From positions 1 to 64,000 of the forward strand of contig JAJRSE010000012.1 in NCBI GenBank assembly GCA_024278955.1: a DNA stretch of 64,000 nt, written 5' to 3'. Positions 1-7,914 of the stretch are shown here, piece by piece; position 1 is the first letter of the stretch; each line of letters opens with the position of its first letter. The notes below the pieces were generated by a model. It ran no database searches. It saw nothing but the letters and a program-made list of their open reading frames with translations, and was not told the origin of the DNA. The position numbers were made by a program, and so were the translations under genes. The stretch is from Planctomycetota bacterium (lineage in GTDB: Bacteria; Planctomycetota; Planctomycetia; Pirellulales; Lacipirellulaceae).

Positions 1-1
1 C

Positions 2-763
2 ACCGCCACCACAGCCGACAAGCAATACGTTTACCATCCGCACTACGTCGACGCGATCGCGCTCAGCTACGATTCCGCCGGCGTCGAACACTACTACCTG
101 CAAGATGCCAATTTCAATGTCACGGCCGTCACCGACGCCGCGGGCACCGTGGTCGAGCGCTACGCCTACACCCCCTATGGCGAAGTGACCGTGCTCAACC
201 CCGATTTTTCAGCGGTTGTGGGCAATACGAGTGCAATTTCCAACGAGCTTCTCTATACTGGACGCAGGCTCGACCCCGAGACCGGCTTGCAGTTGAATCG
301 CAATCGGTTTTATCATCAGCAGTTGGGGAGATGGGTGAATCGGGATCCGATTGGGTATGGCGGTGGATATAATTTGTATAGGTATGTGGGGGACAAGCCC
401 ATGGCTGGTCTTGACCCAAATGGGCTAAAGTTCCTTGGGGGGCAGTGCCCTTGTTGTGCCCAAGCACATACAAGATGTAGTCTTAAGAATGGTGGGATGT
501 ACGCTATTTGTCTAGGGACTGCGCCGTTAGTTCCGGAATTAACGTGCATGGTATTTTGCGCTTGGTATACGGCAGGAGAAGAGAATTTTGATACGTGTTT
601 TGCGCTTTGCCAAGGCGGAGTATTTACATGGTGGATTCTGGTAAGTAAGCCCCAGTGTGATCTTGCCTTACAACAAGGAAAGATGAGATGTGGAAATGCT
701 TACAATAGGTGCGCATTCAATAATAAGAAAGCTGGTTGCACTGAAAACTGGAGACCAGATTGA
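2..763 (+). CDS. RHS repeat-associated core protein, C-terminal part (partial at 5' end)
   Basis: The frame is open from base 2, so the gene starts outside the window. The visible 253 residues contain YD-repeat-like sequence followed by the RHS core signature: YTGRRLDPETGL, then RFYHQQLGRWVNRDPIGY, NLYRYV and the terminal GLDPNG near base 424. In this family the core forms a shell or cuts itself, and the variable tail after the DPNG-like motif is the toxin or effector domain. Here the tail is about 112 residues, AT-richer than the core, and holds 13 cysteines, several in pairs (PCC). I recognise no known toxin fold in it. The tail function is inferred from architecture only. The next small membrane gene is a candidate immunity partner. 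Confidence 0.88.
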   Translation, partial: TATTADKQYVYHPHYVDAIALSYDSAGVEHYYLQDANFNVTAVTDAAGTVVERYAYTPYGEVTVLNPDFSAVVGNTSAISNELLYTGRRLDPETGLQLNRNRFYHQQLGRWVNRDPIGYGGGYNLYRYVGDKPMAGLDPNGLKFLGGQCPCCAQAHTRCSLKNGGMYAICLGTAPLVPELTCMVFCAWYTAGEENFDTCFALCQGGVFTWWILVSKPQCDLALQQGKMRCGNAYNRCAFNNKKAGCTENWRPD

Positions 764-817
764 CAGGAACAAAGCAATCTTTAGTTTCTTTGATTCAGAA
801 GTTCGTATGGTAAAGTT

Positions 818-1177
818 ATGTTTATTGTTAAAGCTATGCTATTTTCAGTTCTGGCTATAGGACTTGCAGCAGCTGTATTCCTCGTAGTACAGAGAAGAGT
901 CAGCGGGTTGCCATCGAAACTTTTACGGATCGCAACTATCGTAACGCTAGTGTTTTTTCAAGTATGTGTCGTTTTTGCGCTGAGCCCAATTCTCTTTTAT
1001 TTCCTTGCGTCCCTTGATCTTTTACCTGATTTTGCAAATGCCAATGCTTTCGAATGGACAGTACAATTGCTATCGAAACTGTGTGCAATTGGAATAGGGC
1101 TTGGCATAATTTTTCTTGGATTGTTACTTGGGCTTTTGAGTAGTGGTAAGAGTAAGTTGGTTGTCCCTCCTGAATAA
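818..1177 (+). CDS. Small multi-pass membrane protein, possible RHS immunity protein
   Basis: A 119-residue protein starting 54 bases after the RHS stop, on the same strand and with the same AT-rich composition as the RHS tail. It has three or four hydrophobic segments: about residues 1-24, 35-70 (probably two passes) and 88-110, separated by short basic stretches (QRR, SGKSK). No enzyme motif is visible and I do not recognise the family. Genes for immunity proteins normally follow RHS toxin tails immediately, and membrane immunity proteins are common when the toxin acts at the membrane. The role is therefore an inference from position and composition. The ribosome-binding site is weak. Confidence 0.6.
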   Translation: MFIVKAMLFSVLAIGLAAAVFLVVQRRVSGLPSKLLRIATIVTLVFFQVCVVFALSPILFYFLASLDLLPDFANANAFEWTVQLLSKLCAIGIGLGIIFLGLLLGLLSSGKSKLVVPPE

Positions 1178-1188
1178 TTCACAAAAAA

Positions 1189-1228
1189 AGGTGCCAAGGC
1201 AAGAAAGGTGCCAAGTACCGTTTTGGCA
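1189..1228. repeat. REP-like direct and inverted repeat next to a RAYT remnant
   Basis: AGGTGCCAAG occurs twice (1189-1198 and 1206-1215). The second copy forms an inverted repeat, TGCCAA (1209-1214) with TTGGCA (1223-1228), around an 8-base loop. It ends three bases before the stop codon of the RAYT pseudogene. Short hairpins beside RAYT genes are the expected REP substrates of these transposases. Confidence 0.5.
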
Positions 1229-1230
1229 GA

Positions 1231-1620
1231 TTAGGCAAGCTTCTTCGGCCTTCCCCTGGGGTGTGTTGTCGATTCGAGTCCGAGTCGTTTGACAGTTTTG
1301 GTCGTCCAATCTTGGTCGCCGAATGGAAGTCCGCGTTGGATGCAGTTGCCCAGGGCGTCGAGTTTTTTTTTGCTGAGAGCCCGGTTTACCCTTTGTACCC
1401 AGCCGGGTAATCGACGGATTGGCCACGGGGCCAGTTTGATCGGTGAATCACCACCAAGCCAATTGAACAAACTTCCCCATTGGTAGTCCTGGGCTCGTTT
1501 TACCAGGTTGGCAGCCAAAGCATTGCGTTCAACATAGCGACAAACGACGTGAAAGTAATCATCGTCCTGTACTGGAAAACTCTTGTATCGCCCTTGGTAA
1601 ACATGGCCGTACCCCGTCGT
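1231..1620 (-). pseudogene. REP-associated tyrosine transposase (RAYT) remnant, 5' part missing
   Basis: The frame reads GHVYQGRYKSFPVQDDDYF, then VCRYVERNALAANLVKRAQ, YQWGSL, and ends with a PRGRPKK-type tail. This matches the C-terminal half of the Y1/IS200-like RAYT family, whose members are usually about 220-240 residues. The N-terminal half carrying the HUH metal-binding motif (NHWH-type) is absent: an in-frame TGA lies at 1621-1623 and the sequence beyond it shows no HUH coding in any frame. A TTG at 1518 could open a 95-residue frame, but that product would lack the active site. It is a decayed element rather than a functional gene. Confidence 0.8.
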
Positions 1621-1747
1621 TCAGAATAAAAAATAACCAACACCACCCTTTTCGCGAGTGACGGCGCAGCATTTCCCCGGTTTTCCTTTTCCGATTGGCA
1701 CGCCGCTAGCTTTGGGCTTTGAAGAGCACTTTTTTGAATTCGGAGTT

Positions 1748-1768
1748 GGATTGCGGATTGCGGATTGC
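1748..1768. repeat. Heptamer tandem repeat (GGATTGC) x3
   Basis: Three perfect consecutive copies of GGATTGC. The array resembles the short heptanucleotide tandem repeats (STRR) described in cyanobacteria. It lies in non-coding sequence. Confidence 0.75.
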
Positions 1769-1794
1769 AGAGGGCAGACACTTCCTCCTCCGCC

Positions 1795-1855
1795 CTCCTG
1801 TTTTTTCCTTGGCGTTCTTGGCGAACTTGGCGGTTCAAAGAAATCGACTTGGCAA
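1795..1855 (-). repeat. Dispersed repeat family C, diverged copy
   Basis: On the minus strand it reads TTGCCAAGTCGAT, then TTGAACCGCCAAG, then GAACGCCAAGGAAAAA. These blocks match the two closer copies at 30726-30795 and 35750-35819 in the same order. This copy contains one extra CGCCAAG unit. Confidence 0.6.
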
Positions 1856-2067
1856 TCCTCCTGGCCCGCACCCGACGGCAAAGGCTCGTTCTGCCCGTCG
1901 TGCCGTCGTGGTTCCTGTCTTGATAAGATCGCAGCCAGCCCCGGCCAAAAACAACCTTCGCATCGCCACCCCGAAAATGCGATAATCTTCAACGCAGAAA
2001 AAACTTTCCAACACCAGCTCTGCGGTCCTCTCCGAACTCTGCGTTAAAAATCCCCTTGAAGCATCCC

Positions 2068-2257
2068 CAATAATATTGTCCCAACAAGAGGCAACAAAAG
2101 TCCTAAATTCACCCAATTTTGCCCCCGCTATTATGCAGCAAACCCTACAAATCTCGAACCAATCGAAAACCCCAAGGGACAAAACCACCGAATTTTGTCC
2201 CAAAACATGGGACCCCTACCGATGGGACAAAACCCCAATCGGGGGGGCAAACAACCC
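2068..2257 (+). repeat. Dispersed repeat family A (GGGACAAAA element), copy 1
   Basis: About 190 bp ending eight bases before the nadE stop. It starts with AATAATATTGTCCCAA and contains an inverted pair, TTTTGTCCC (2193-2201) and GGGACAAAA (2224-2232). A 23-base core at 2198-2220 is identical to the reverse complement of 57456-57478. The flanking blocks (GGACAAAACCCCAATC, GGGGGGCAAA) also match the second copy in order and spacing. Confidence 0.75.
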
Positions 2258-2264
2258 GCCACGC

Positions 2265-4253
2265 CTAGCCCCCAGACCCCAACCCCCAATCCCCTTCTCG
2301 CAACTCTTCCAACTCCCGTTCAAAACCACCCGAAAGAATCGGAAACCGGCACCAGGTTTTCGGATCCAAATTTTCGTCGTCGAGATGGAAAGACGGAGCA
2401 TACCGCTCTCGCTTCCACTGATTGCGGCACCAGAGACGAAAGAATCGCTCAACCCAGCAACCCAGATCGGCGGGCTTCACCTCGGGCAATTGATCTCGAA
2501 CGGTTTGAAACACCTCAACAGGCATCATCCGATCGCGGATCGCGGCACGCTCGATGGCGTCAAGCACTCGGTAAGGCATCAAGTCGCCTTCGTCGGTTTG
2601 CGACTGCGAAGGCGGACGCAACTCGGCTGTGGGCTGTTGGGCGTTCACAACCGAAAGTTCCGGCAAGGGGCCAATACCCTGAGGGCCGGTGGTCTCCATC
2701 CAGCGGAGCCACCCAAGAAGAAAAGCTTTGTCGATTCCAGCAATCGGCGAAAGTCCACCACAAGTATCGCCGTCCATCGTGGCATAGCCAACCGCGGCTT
2801 CGCTCCGGTTACTCGTAGAAAGCAGCAACGCACCACGCAAATTAGCCACCAACCAAGCACCCGGCCCGCGGGCACGAGCCTGAATGTTTTGAAGCGCGAC
2901 GTCGTCTTGCTCCCACGTAAGCTGGCGCCCCACGGCTTTTGAAACCGTATCGATATAGCCATCAACCAACGCATCCACATTCCATTGGAGAAACTCAGCA
3001 CCGATCGAATCGGCAAGCGTCTGAGCCGCATGAAGAGTCGTCTCGCTACTGTTGCGAGTCGCTTGGTAAATGCAGCTTAGCAAAACACGCATCATCGACC
3101 GCACATCCGTGACCTCACGAGTGCCAGAGATCGAGTCGAGCTTTTTGACAACCGCTTCACACCCTAACTCGGCCATTGCCAAATGGACCATCAACCAAGC
3201 CATCGTAACCACCGTCGCGGAATCCGCTCCGCCGCTCAGCGAAACCACCAACCCGCCGGCTTTGCTTTTGCGAAGATAGTCGAACAGAGCCAACGGAACT
3301 GCACGGGCAAACTCTTCTTCTTTCGGCGGAGGAGAACAGTCCCAGGCCGAAGGCTCCGTCGGCTGGCGAGGTGTCGAAGGCGAGGGAAGTTGGAAGTCGC
3401 ATTCCACCGTCGCCCCAGCGCGTCGAGCAATGCCTGCCTCGGCGCGATCCTGCCGCGTTGCGTCGACGTCGATGTCGGCGGTCGTCAACAGGAAGTCGGC
3501 ATAAGAGAACCGCGGCCCAGCGGCAAGCATTTTGCCCCGGCTCGCAATCATCGAACCGCCATCGAAAATCGCGCGACCCGATTCGTTGCCTAGAAGATTG
3601 GAGTAAGCGTAACTGACATGAAAATTTTTCGACCCATCAAGAACCAATTTGCGGCGGATTTCCTGTTTGGCAAAAGCGAAATGGCTGGCACTTGGATTCA
3701 AAAGAATGTCGGCCCCGCGCGCCGCCAACTGCCGACCAGGGCGGTTCGCAACCCAAGCGTCGCGGCAAATTTCCATGCCAATGACCACGCCGCCGCAATC
3801 GAACAGCAAATCGCCGGTCGGAAGCGGTTCGCCGTCAAAGACCAACTCGTGAACCTCACCAGCAGCCCAAGGCGAAAACCAACGTGGTTCGTAGTGAATC
3901 CCATCGCCGGCCAAAAATTGCTTGCCTACAAAACCAAGCAACTGGCCATCGCAAACCAAAGCACAAACATTAAAAAGTTGGCCGTCCACTTTCAGCGGCA
4001 AACCGAGCGAGACAACCATCCCGGTGGTAGCAGGCAGCAAGTCACCAAGAATTTCCAAGGACGTCTTTTGTACCCCCGAGGCAAAAAAGGTGTCTTCGCA
4101 CCCGTATCCCGTGATGCATAACTCAGGCAGACAGAGCACCGCAACTTCGGCTTCTCGCGCCGCAGAGATCGCAGCGAGAATATTGGCACGGTTCGCCTCC
4201 CATGCAAGAGGTGTTTGGTTCAGGCAAGCAGCTCCAAGTCGAAGGTTTTTCAT
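2265..4253 (-). CDS. nadE: NAD(+) synthase, glutamine-hydrolysing
   Basis: A 662-residue cytosolic enzyme that amidates nicotinic acid adenine dinucleotide to NAD+ with ATP and glutamine-derived ammonia. The N-terminal nitrilase-type glutaminase domain (about 1-290) shows the catalytic triad Glu44 (LPELCITGYG), Lys111 (GKQFLAGDG) and Cys163 (MEICRDAW). The C-terminal synthetase domain has the ATP-pyrophosphatase P-loop VSLSGGADS at 337-345 and the later LLSTSNRSEAAVGY segment. Length fits the two-domain family. The ATG at 4253 gives a start directly on the nitrilase domain. cinA lies 81 bases upstream on the same strand, and both families belong to pyridine-nucleotide metabolism. Confidence 0.96.
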   Translation of the reverse strand: MKNLRLGAACLNQTPLAWEANRANILAAISAAREAEVAVLCLPELCITGYGCEDTFFASGVQKTSLEILGDLLPATTGMVVSLGLPLKVDGQLFNVCALVCDGQLLGFVGKQFLAGDGIHYEPRWFSPWAAGEVHELVFDGEPLPTGDLLFDCGGVVIGMEICRDAWVANRPGRQLAARGADILLNPSASHFAFAKQEIRRKLVLDGSKNFHVSYAYSNLLGNESGRAIFDGGSMIASRGKMLAAGPRFSYADFLLTTADIDVDATRQDRAEAGIARRAGATVECDFQLPSPSTPRQPTEPSAWDCSPPPKEEEFARAVPLALFDYLRKSKAGGLVVSLSGGADSATVVTMAWLMVHLAMAELGCEAVVKKLDSISGTREVTDVRSMMRVLLSCIYQATRNSSETTLHAAQTLADSIGAEFLQWNVDALVDGYIDTVSKAVGRQLTWEQDDVALQNIQARARGPGAWLVANLRGALLLSTSNRSEAAVGYATMDGDTCGGLSPIAGIDKAFLLGWLRWMETTGPQGIGPLPELSVVNAQQPTAELRPPSQSQTDEGDLMPYRVLDAIERAAIRDRMMPVEVFQTVRDQLPEVKPADLGCWVERFFRLWCRNQWKRERYAPSFHLDDENLDPKTWCRFPILSGGFERELEELREGDWGLGSGG

Positions 4254-4334
4254 ACGACAAACTATACCGTGAAACCAACCAATCCCAAAGAGCCGCGATC
4301 TAACAGATCGCCGGAGAAGCAGCAGGAGAAAATG

Positions 4335-5561
4335 TCAGCTTTCAGATATCAACGCAAGTCGCAACGCATTGATTGCCTGCTTCGCGGTGCGAGTTCTCAG
4401 AATCGAAGGATGCGAAGCACAGCGGAGCCGCAGCTTTCGTGTTTGGTCTGGCATCGCAAGAGCCAGACAAACATGCGACTCAGCGTCATGCTCCCCCGGC
4501 GGATACGCTGCAATGCCAAGACCAATGTCGGCAGAGGTTGCTTGTCGAATACCCTCGGCAAGGGCGATTGCCACATCCACGCTATGAGGTTCAGGAGAAT
4601 GGGTCAAAGAAGGGATTGCAGAAACACAATCGACCACATTCCCTTTCAGGAAGACCTCGGTATCACGGCTCGCTCGCTCAAGCCACTTGCCAACAAGTCC
4701 CTCGGTTGCCCATTCAGCCACCGCGATCGAAAGACCTTGTTGATGGAGTGCTCGTTGGACGACGTCTTCCAGTTCGTCGTCTTCTTCGCCGTAGACGAGC
4801 GTCCCGAGCAGTTCGCGGATGGTCGAGACGGTTGGTTCCATCGCCGAGAAGCACGAGGCCTCGTCCTTGCCACCGGCTGTGATTCGGAGCGTGATCGTTG
4901 CATCGCTAACCGTGATGCCTACCCGAGGCTCACGATCGCGGCGAAAAAGGTCGGGAAGCATCGCTTCGAGCTGGCTTTCGCCGACACCAAAGCACTTGAT
5001 CCGCCGATGGCGAATCACGCGCGGCTCGGGTTGCAGCCTGGCGATGCGCGGGGCGACCGAGGCTTCCCACATCTCGAACATCTCTGCCGGTACGCCTGGC
5101 AGGGCGAACAGCAAGCAGGGGTTGGGCTCGCTGCGTGGGATGTGCATTTCGATCCCCGGCGCTGTGCCATGGGGGTTGGGAATTGGTTTCGAGCCCTCAG
5201 GGAAATCTGCCTGCACGACGTTACGGCTCGGCATCTCGTAGCCACGCGACTCGAAGAGCTGTCGAATATGCTTGAGCGAAGGTTCGTCTCGCACCAGCTT
5301 GGAGTTTGTCGCGGCGGCCAACGCCTCGCGAGTCAGGTCGTCAGCCGTGGGCCCGAGTCCGCCGGTTACAACAACCACTTCGGCCCGGGCGATCGCGGCA
5401 CGAAACGCCGCGACGTTGTCGTCGATCTCGTCGCCGATGGTCGTATGGAAGGCGACCGGGATACCCATCTCGGTAAGCCGTTGGCTCAACCATTGGCTAT
5501 TGGTATCAAGCCGTTGGCCGGTCGTAAGTTCGTCGCCGATGGCTATGACTTCTGCTCGCAT
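4335..5561 (-). CDS. cinA: CinA-like protein (COG1058 domain plus degenerate PncC domain)
   Basis: A protein of 408 residues from the ATG at 5561; a TTG seven codons upstream is possible but would extend past the usual start MRAEVIAIGDELT. The N-terminal MoaB/CinA nucleotide-binding domain is well kept (TGGLGPTADDLT near 66-77, LPGVPAEM near 154). In characterised CinA proteins this domain acts on NMN- or ADP-ribose-type pyrophosphates. The C-terminal PncC-like domain, which deamidates NMN, should show an ESCTGG motif; here it reads EWATEG near residue 283, so the conserved serine is tryptophan. The GG-x-Y-S-x-x-x-K region is also lost. The deamidase half is probably inactive. nadE follows 81 bases downstream. 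Confidence 0.9.
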   Translation of the reverse strand: MRAEVIAIGDELTTGQRLDTNSQWLSQRLTEMGIPVAFHTTIGDEIDDNVAAFRAAIARAEVVVVTGGLGPTADDLTREALAAATNSKLVRDEPSLKHIRQLFESRGYEMPSRNVVQADFPEGSKPIPNPHGTAPGIEMHIPRSEPNPCLLFALPGVPAEMFEMWEASVAPRIARLQPEPRVIRHRRIKCFGVGESQLEAMLPDLFRRDREPRVGITVSDATITLRITAGGKDEASCFSAMEPTVSTIRELLGTLVYGEEDDELEDVVQRALHQQGLSIAVAEWATEGLVGKWLERASRDTEVFLKGNVVDCVSAIPSLTHSPEPHSVDVAIALAEGIRQATSADIGLGIAAYPPGEHDAESHVCLALAMPDQTRKLRLRCASHPSILRTRTAKQAINALRLALISES

Positions 5562-5684
5562 AGAGAGAAGTGTGAGGCCCAATGGGAGAAAAGGGAAGGG
5601 CGCTGGTCGAAAATGTCTTTGCGATTAGTTAGAAATAGAAACCCCCAAGCTGCTTCGAGGTCGGCGGCTCCGATCGAGGCGATG

Positions 5685-6248
5685 CTAAAAACCGTAAAAA
5701 GGACCATGACATGCCGGAGGGCCGTAATAGTGTTCTTGGACAATCACAGGAGGCCGGCCTGCGAGTACCGGAACCGAGGAGACGGTTGGATTTTGCATCG
5801 CTTGGATGACGTTGGTGTTGACGCCTTGTTGGTGCAGGCTGATGACCTCTGCTGCGGTCAGCGGTCGTGCGACTCCCGAGGTACGGATGTAGTTTTGAAT
5901 CAACGTAGGGTCGACGCCTGCACGCGACATCGCGACGACTTCATTGATATTGGCAGCTCCGGTTTGAACTTGTCGGCCCAGTTGCGAGGCAATTTGAGCC
6001 CGGTTTTGGGCAGCCATTTCGTCCATGCCGGTTCCGACCGCTGCGCCGGTCAAAGCGCCAAGCCCGCCTCCGATAAGGGCTCCGGCTCCGGCGTCGCCCG
6101 TTTGGTGGCCGATGATGGCGCCGGCTCCAGCGCCGGCAAGGGCCCCCAGCCCGGCGCCCCGGTCGGCATAGTAGGGCGATCGACAACCGGCGAATGTGCA
6201 GGCGGCGAGGGTGAGGATAACGGAGAGACGCAGCGAAGGTCCAAACAT
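5685..6248 (-). CDS. Glycine-zipper lipoprotein
   Basis: A 187-residue protein whose N-terminus is a lipoprotein signal: hydrophobic LSVILTLAACTFAG followed by Cys. After it comes a glycine-zipper segment (about 30-70: GLGALAGAGAGAIIG, GALIGGGLGALTGAAVG), typical of membrane-associated small envelope proteins. The middle region (INEVVAMSRAGVDPTLIQNYI) is helical and reads like the short repeats found in planctomycete glycine-zipper proteins. I chose the ATG at 6248; a TTG upstream adds four residues. Function is unknown, probably structural in the envelope. Confidence 0.8.
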   Translation of the reverse strand: MFGPSLRLSVILTLAACTFAGCRSPYYADRGAGLGALAGAGAGAIIGHQTGDAGAGALIGGGLGALTGAAVGTGMDEMAAQNRAQIASQLGRQVQTGAANINEVVAMSRAGVDPTLIQNYIRTSGVARPLTAAEVISLHQQGVNTNVIQAMQNPTVSSVPVLAGRPPVIVQEHYYGPPACHGPFYGF

Positions 6249-6654
6249 GGCAGGTACCAAGCGATGGAATTGGAGAGAGAAATACGGGGCGGGGAATCGT
6301 CTCAGGAGGCGGCAATCGGGTCAAGAGCGACCCTCAGCTCTTACTTGATCAGCAAAGACTCTACGAAAGATGAACCAATGTCCCCTGCTAGCGTGTATGC
6401 GATCGCTGTTTTCCGAGGAAAAACGGGCAGATGGCCAAAACATGCTTGCATCGGAGGCCGTTGGCACTTAAACTTACTGCAACTTGGGATTTGCGGCCGC
6501 TTGCAGCCTTTACTGCTAAAGAGCCATACGTTGTCGACGCGATACGAGCTAGGCAACAAAAATTTGAGAGCTTTTAAGCCGCATTTACCAAGAGTGAGTG
6601 CGGCTTTTTTCGTGCTCTTACCCAAGCTCCGACTCCTGGCCTCCTACCCTTATC
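6249..6654 (+). promoter_or_regulatory. Long intergenic leader region, candidate attenuator or small RNA
   Basis: About 400 bases between the start of the lipoprotein gene (-) and the first PLP gene (+). No coding frame is convincing. It ends with an intrinsic terminator on the + strand at 6576-6610, although no + strand gene lies upstream for 4 kb. TGCGGC at 6492-6497 could pair with GCCGCA (6578-6583) of the terminator stem, as an antiterminator would. I see no match to SAM, cobalamin or T-box consensus. The regulatory role is an inference. Confidence 0.4.
6576..6610 (+). terminator. Intrinsic terminator upstream of the PLP gene
   Basis: The stem AAGCCGCA (6576-6583) pairs with TGCGGCTT (6599-6606) and runs into TTTTTT ending at 6610. 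It lies 44 bases before the ATG at 6655. Confidence 0.75.
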
Positions 6655-7905
6655 ATGAGTCTCGTGGATACTGCTAAATCTGATAACGACCGATCGCCGA
6701 CTAGAAAAGATTCTTCCGGAGATCTTCCGCCCGGTCTCTCGACGCTGTCGGTTCATGCGGGCGAGAGCCGGCATAAGCCGGGAGATTCGATTACCGATCC
6801 AATCTTCTGCGCGTCGACCTATACGTTTGCCGATACCCAATCGATTATCGACTACATCGAGCAAGATCAGACGCGAGAGGAATATGGTCGATATGGCAAT
6901 CCGGGCGAACGGGTTGTTGAACGCAAGTTGGCTGCTCTGGAAGGCGGCGAGGAAGCGTTGCTGTTCTCTAGCGGGATGGCGGCGTTTGTTGGGTTGCTGA
7001 TGACCAAGCTTAACACGGGCGACGAAGTCATCTTTTTCGACGAGTGTTACCACCGTAGCCGCGAGTTTTGTAAGAAACACATGTCGCGTTTTGGCGTGGT
7101 GACCCGCCAAGTTCCTACCGGCGACTATGCAGCAATGGAAGCCGCCATTACGCCACAGACCAAGCTTTTGATAAGCGAATCGCCGACCAATCCGCAACTG
7201 AGCTGCATCGATTTAGAGCGTTTTGCCGATCTTGGTCGGCGTCATGGAGTGGAAACGCTTATTGATGCGACGTTGGCGACTCCGTATAACCTGCGCCCGA
7301 TTGCGGCTGGCGTCGACTACGTGCTTCACTCGGCGACCAAGTATCTTGGCGGTCATAACGACCTCTTGGCTGGCGTCGTGATTGGATCGAAGGAAAACAT
7401 GGACCCGGTACGCAATCTACGCGGCATTATGGGGGCGGTGAATGGTCCTCAGAATGTTTACTTGCTGTTGCGTGGGCTAAAGACGTTTGAGTTACGGATG
7501 CAGCGGCACAACGAGAATGGTCAGCGTGTGGCGGAGTTCTTAGAGAATCATCCTCGCGTCGAGCGAGTGTATTACCCGGGATTGCCTTCGCATCCTTACC
7601 ACGAAATCGCCAAACAGACGATGCGCGGCTATGGCGGCTTGGTGACTTTTCTTGTGAAAGATGCTGATTGGAAGGCGACGGCTAAGGTTGTCGATTCGGT
7701 GCGAATCCCTCGTATCGCACCTAGTTTGGGTGGGGTCGAGTCGCTTATCGAGCAGCCGCTCGTGATGAGTTACTACGAATGTACCGCCGAAGAGCGCCAG
7801 CAATATGGGATACCCGACAATATGATTCGTCTTGCCTGTGGCATCGAAAATGCCGAGGATCTGATTGCCGATCTGTCGCAAGCGTTGGACAATAAAGACG
7901 ATTAG
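6655..7905 (+). CDS. Trans-sulfuration family PLP enzyme (cystathionine gamma-synthase/lyase-like)
   Basis: A 416-residue Cys/Met-metabolism PLP enzyme. It shows YGRYGNPGERVVE, LEGGEEALLFSSGMAA, the cofactor-binding ESPTNP and LIDATLATP segments, and the Schiff-base lysine in HSATKYLGGHNDL (Lys229). The C-terminus has SLGGVESLIEQP. Compared with its neighbour it carries an N-terminal extension of about 25 residues. The ATG at 6655 was chosen because upstream in-frame codons lie in the terminator. The family covers cystathionine gamma-synthase, cystathionine lyases and O-acetylhomoserine sulfhydrylase, so the exact reaction cannot be read from sequence. A second family member follows 116 bases downstream. 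Confidence 0.9.
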   Translation: MSLVDTAKSDNDRSPTRKDSSGDLPPGLSTLSVHAGESRHKPGDSITDPIFCASTYTFADTQSIIDYIEQDQTREEYGRYGNPGERVVERKLAALEGGEEALLFSSGMAAFVGLLMTKLNTGDEVIFFDECYHRSREFCKKHMSRFGVVTRQVPTGDYAAMEAAITPQTKLLISESPTNPQLSCIDLERFADLGRRHGVETLIDATLATPYNLRPIAAGVDYVLHSATKYLGGHNDLLAGVVIGSKENMDPVRNLRGIMGAVNGPQNVYLLLRGLKTFELRMQRHNENGQRVAEFLENHPRVERVYYPGLPSHPYHEIAKQTMRGYGGLVTFLVKDADWKATAKVVDSVRIPRIAPSLGGVESLIEQPLVMSYYECTAEERQQYGIPDNMIRLACGIENAEDLIADLSQALDNKDD

Positions 7906-7914
7906 TTTGAGTTT

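Larger units (their letters stand above)
1621..2264. other. Intergenic stretch made of repeats
   Basis: There is no credible gene between the RAYT remnant and the nadE stop codon. The stretch holds a GGATTGC heptamer array, a copy of the CGCCAAG repeat (family C) and, at its right end, a ~190-bp element of family A. Both strands show short overlapping frames without conserved sequence. Confidence 0.7.

Noticed and set aside
2076-2942. Two overlapping open frames (288 and 207 codons) on the + strand
   Set aside because: They cover the 3' part of nadE in antisense and a repeat element. The composition is low in complexity and no family motif is present.
6450-6560. tRNA or tmRNA-like sequence before the terminator at 6576
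   Set aside because: No acceptor stem, T-loop (GTTCRA) or CCA end could be found.
6340-6575. SAM, cobalamin or T-box riboswitch upstream of the PLP gene
   Set aside because: None of the consensus boxes of these classes could be found by eye. I kept only the terminator and a possible antiterminator pairing.
4215-6677. An 820-codon open frame on the + strand
   Set aside because: It lies opposite cinA and the lipoprotein gene, which have clear family motifs on the minus strand. Its own sequence is arginine-rich and without any recognisable domain.
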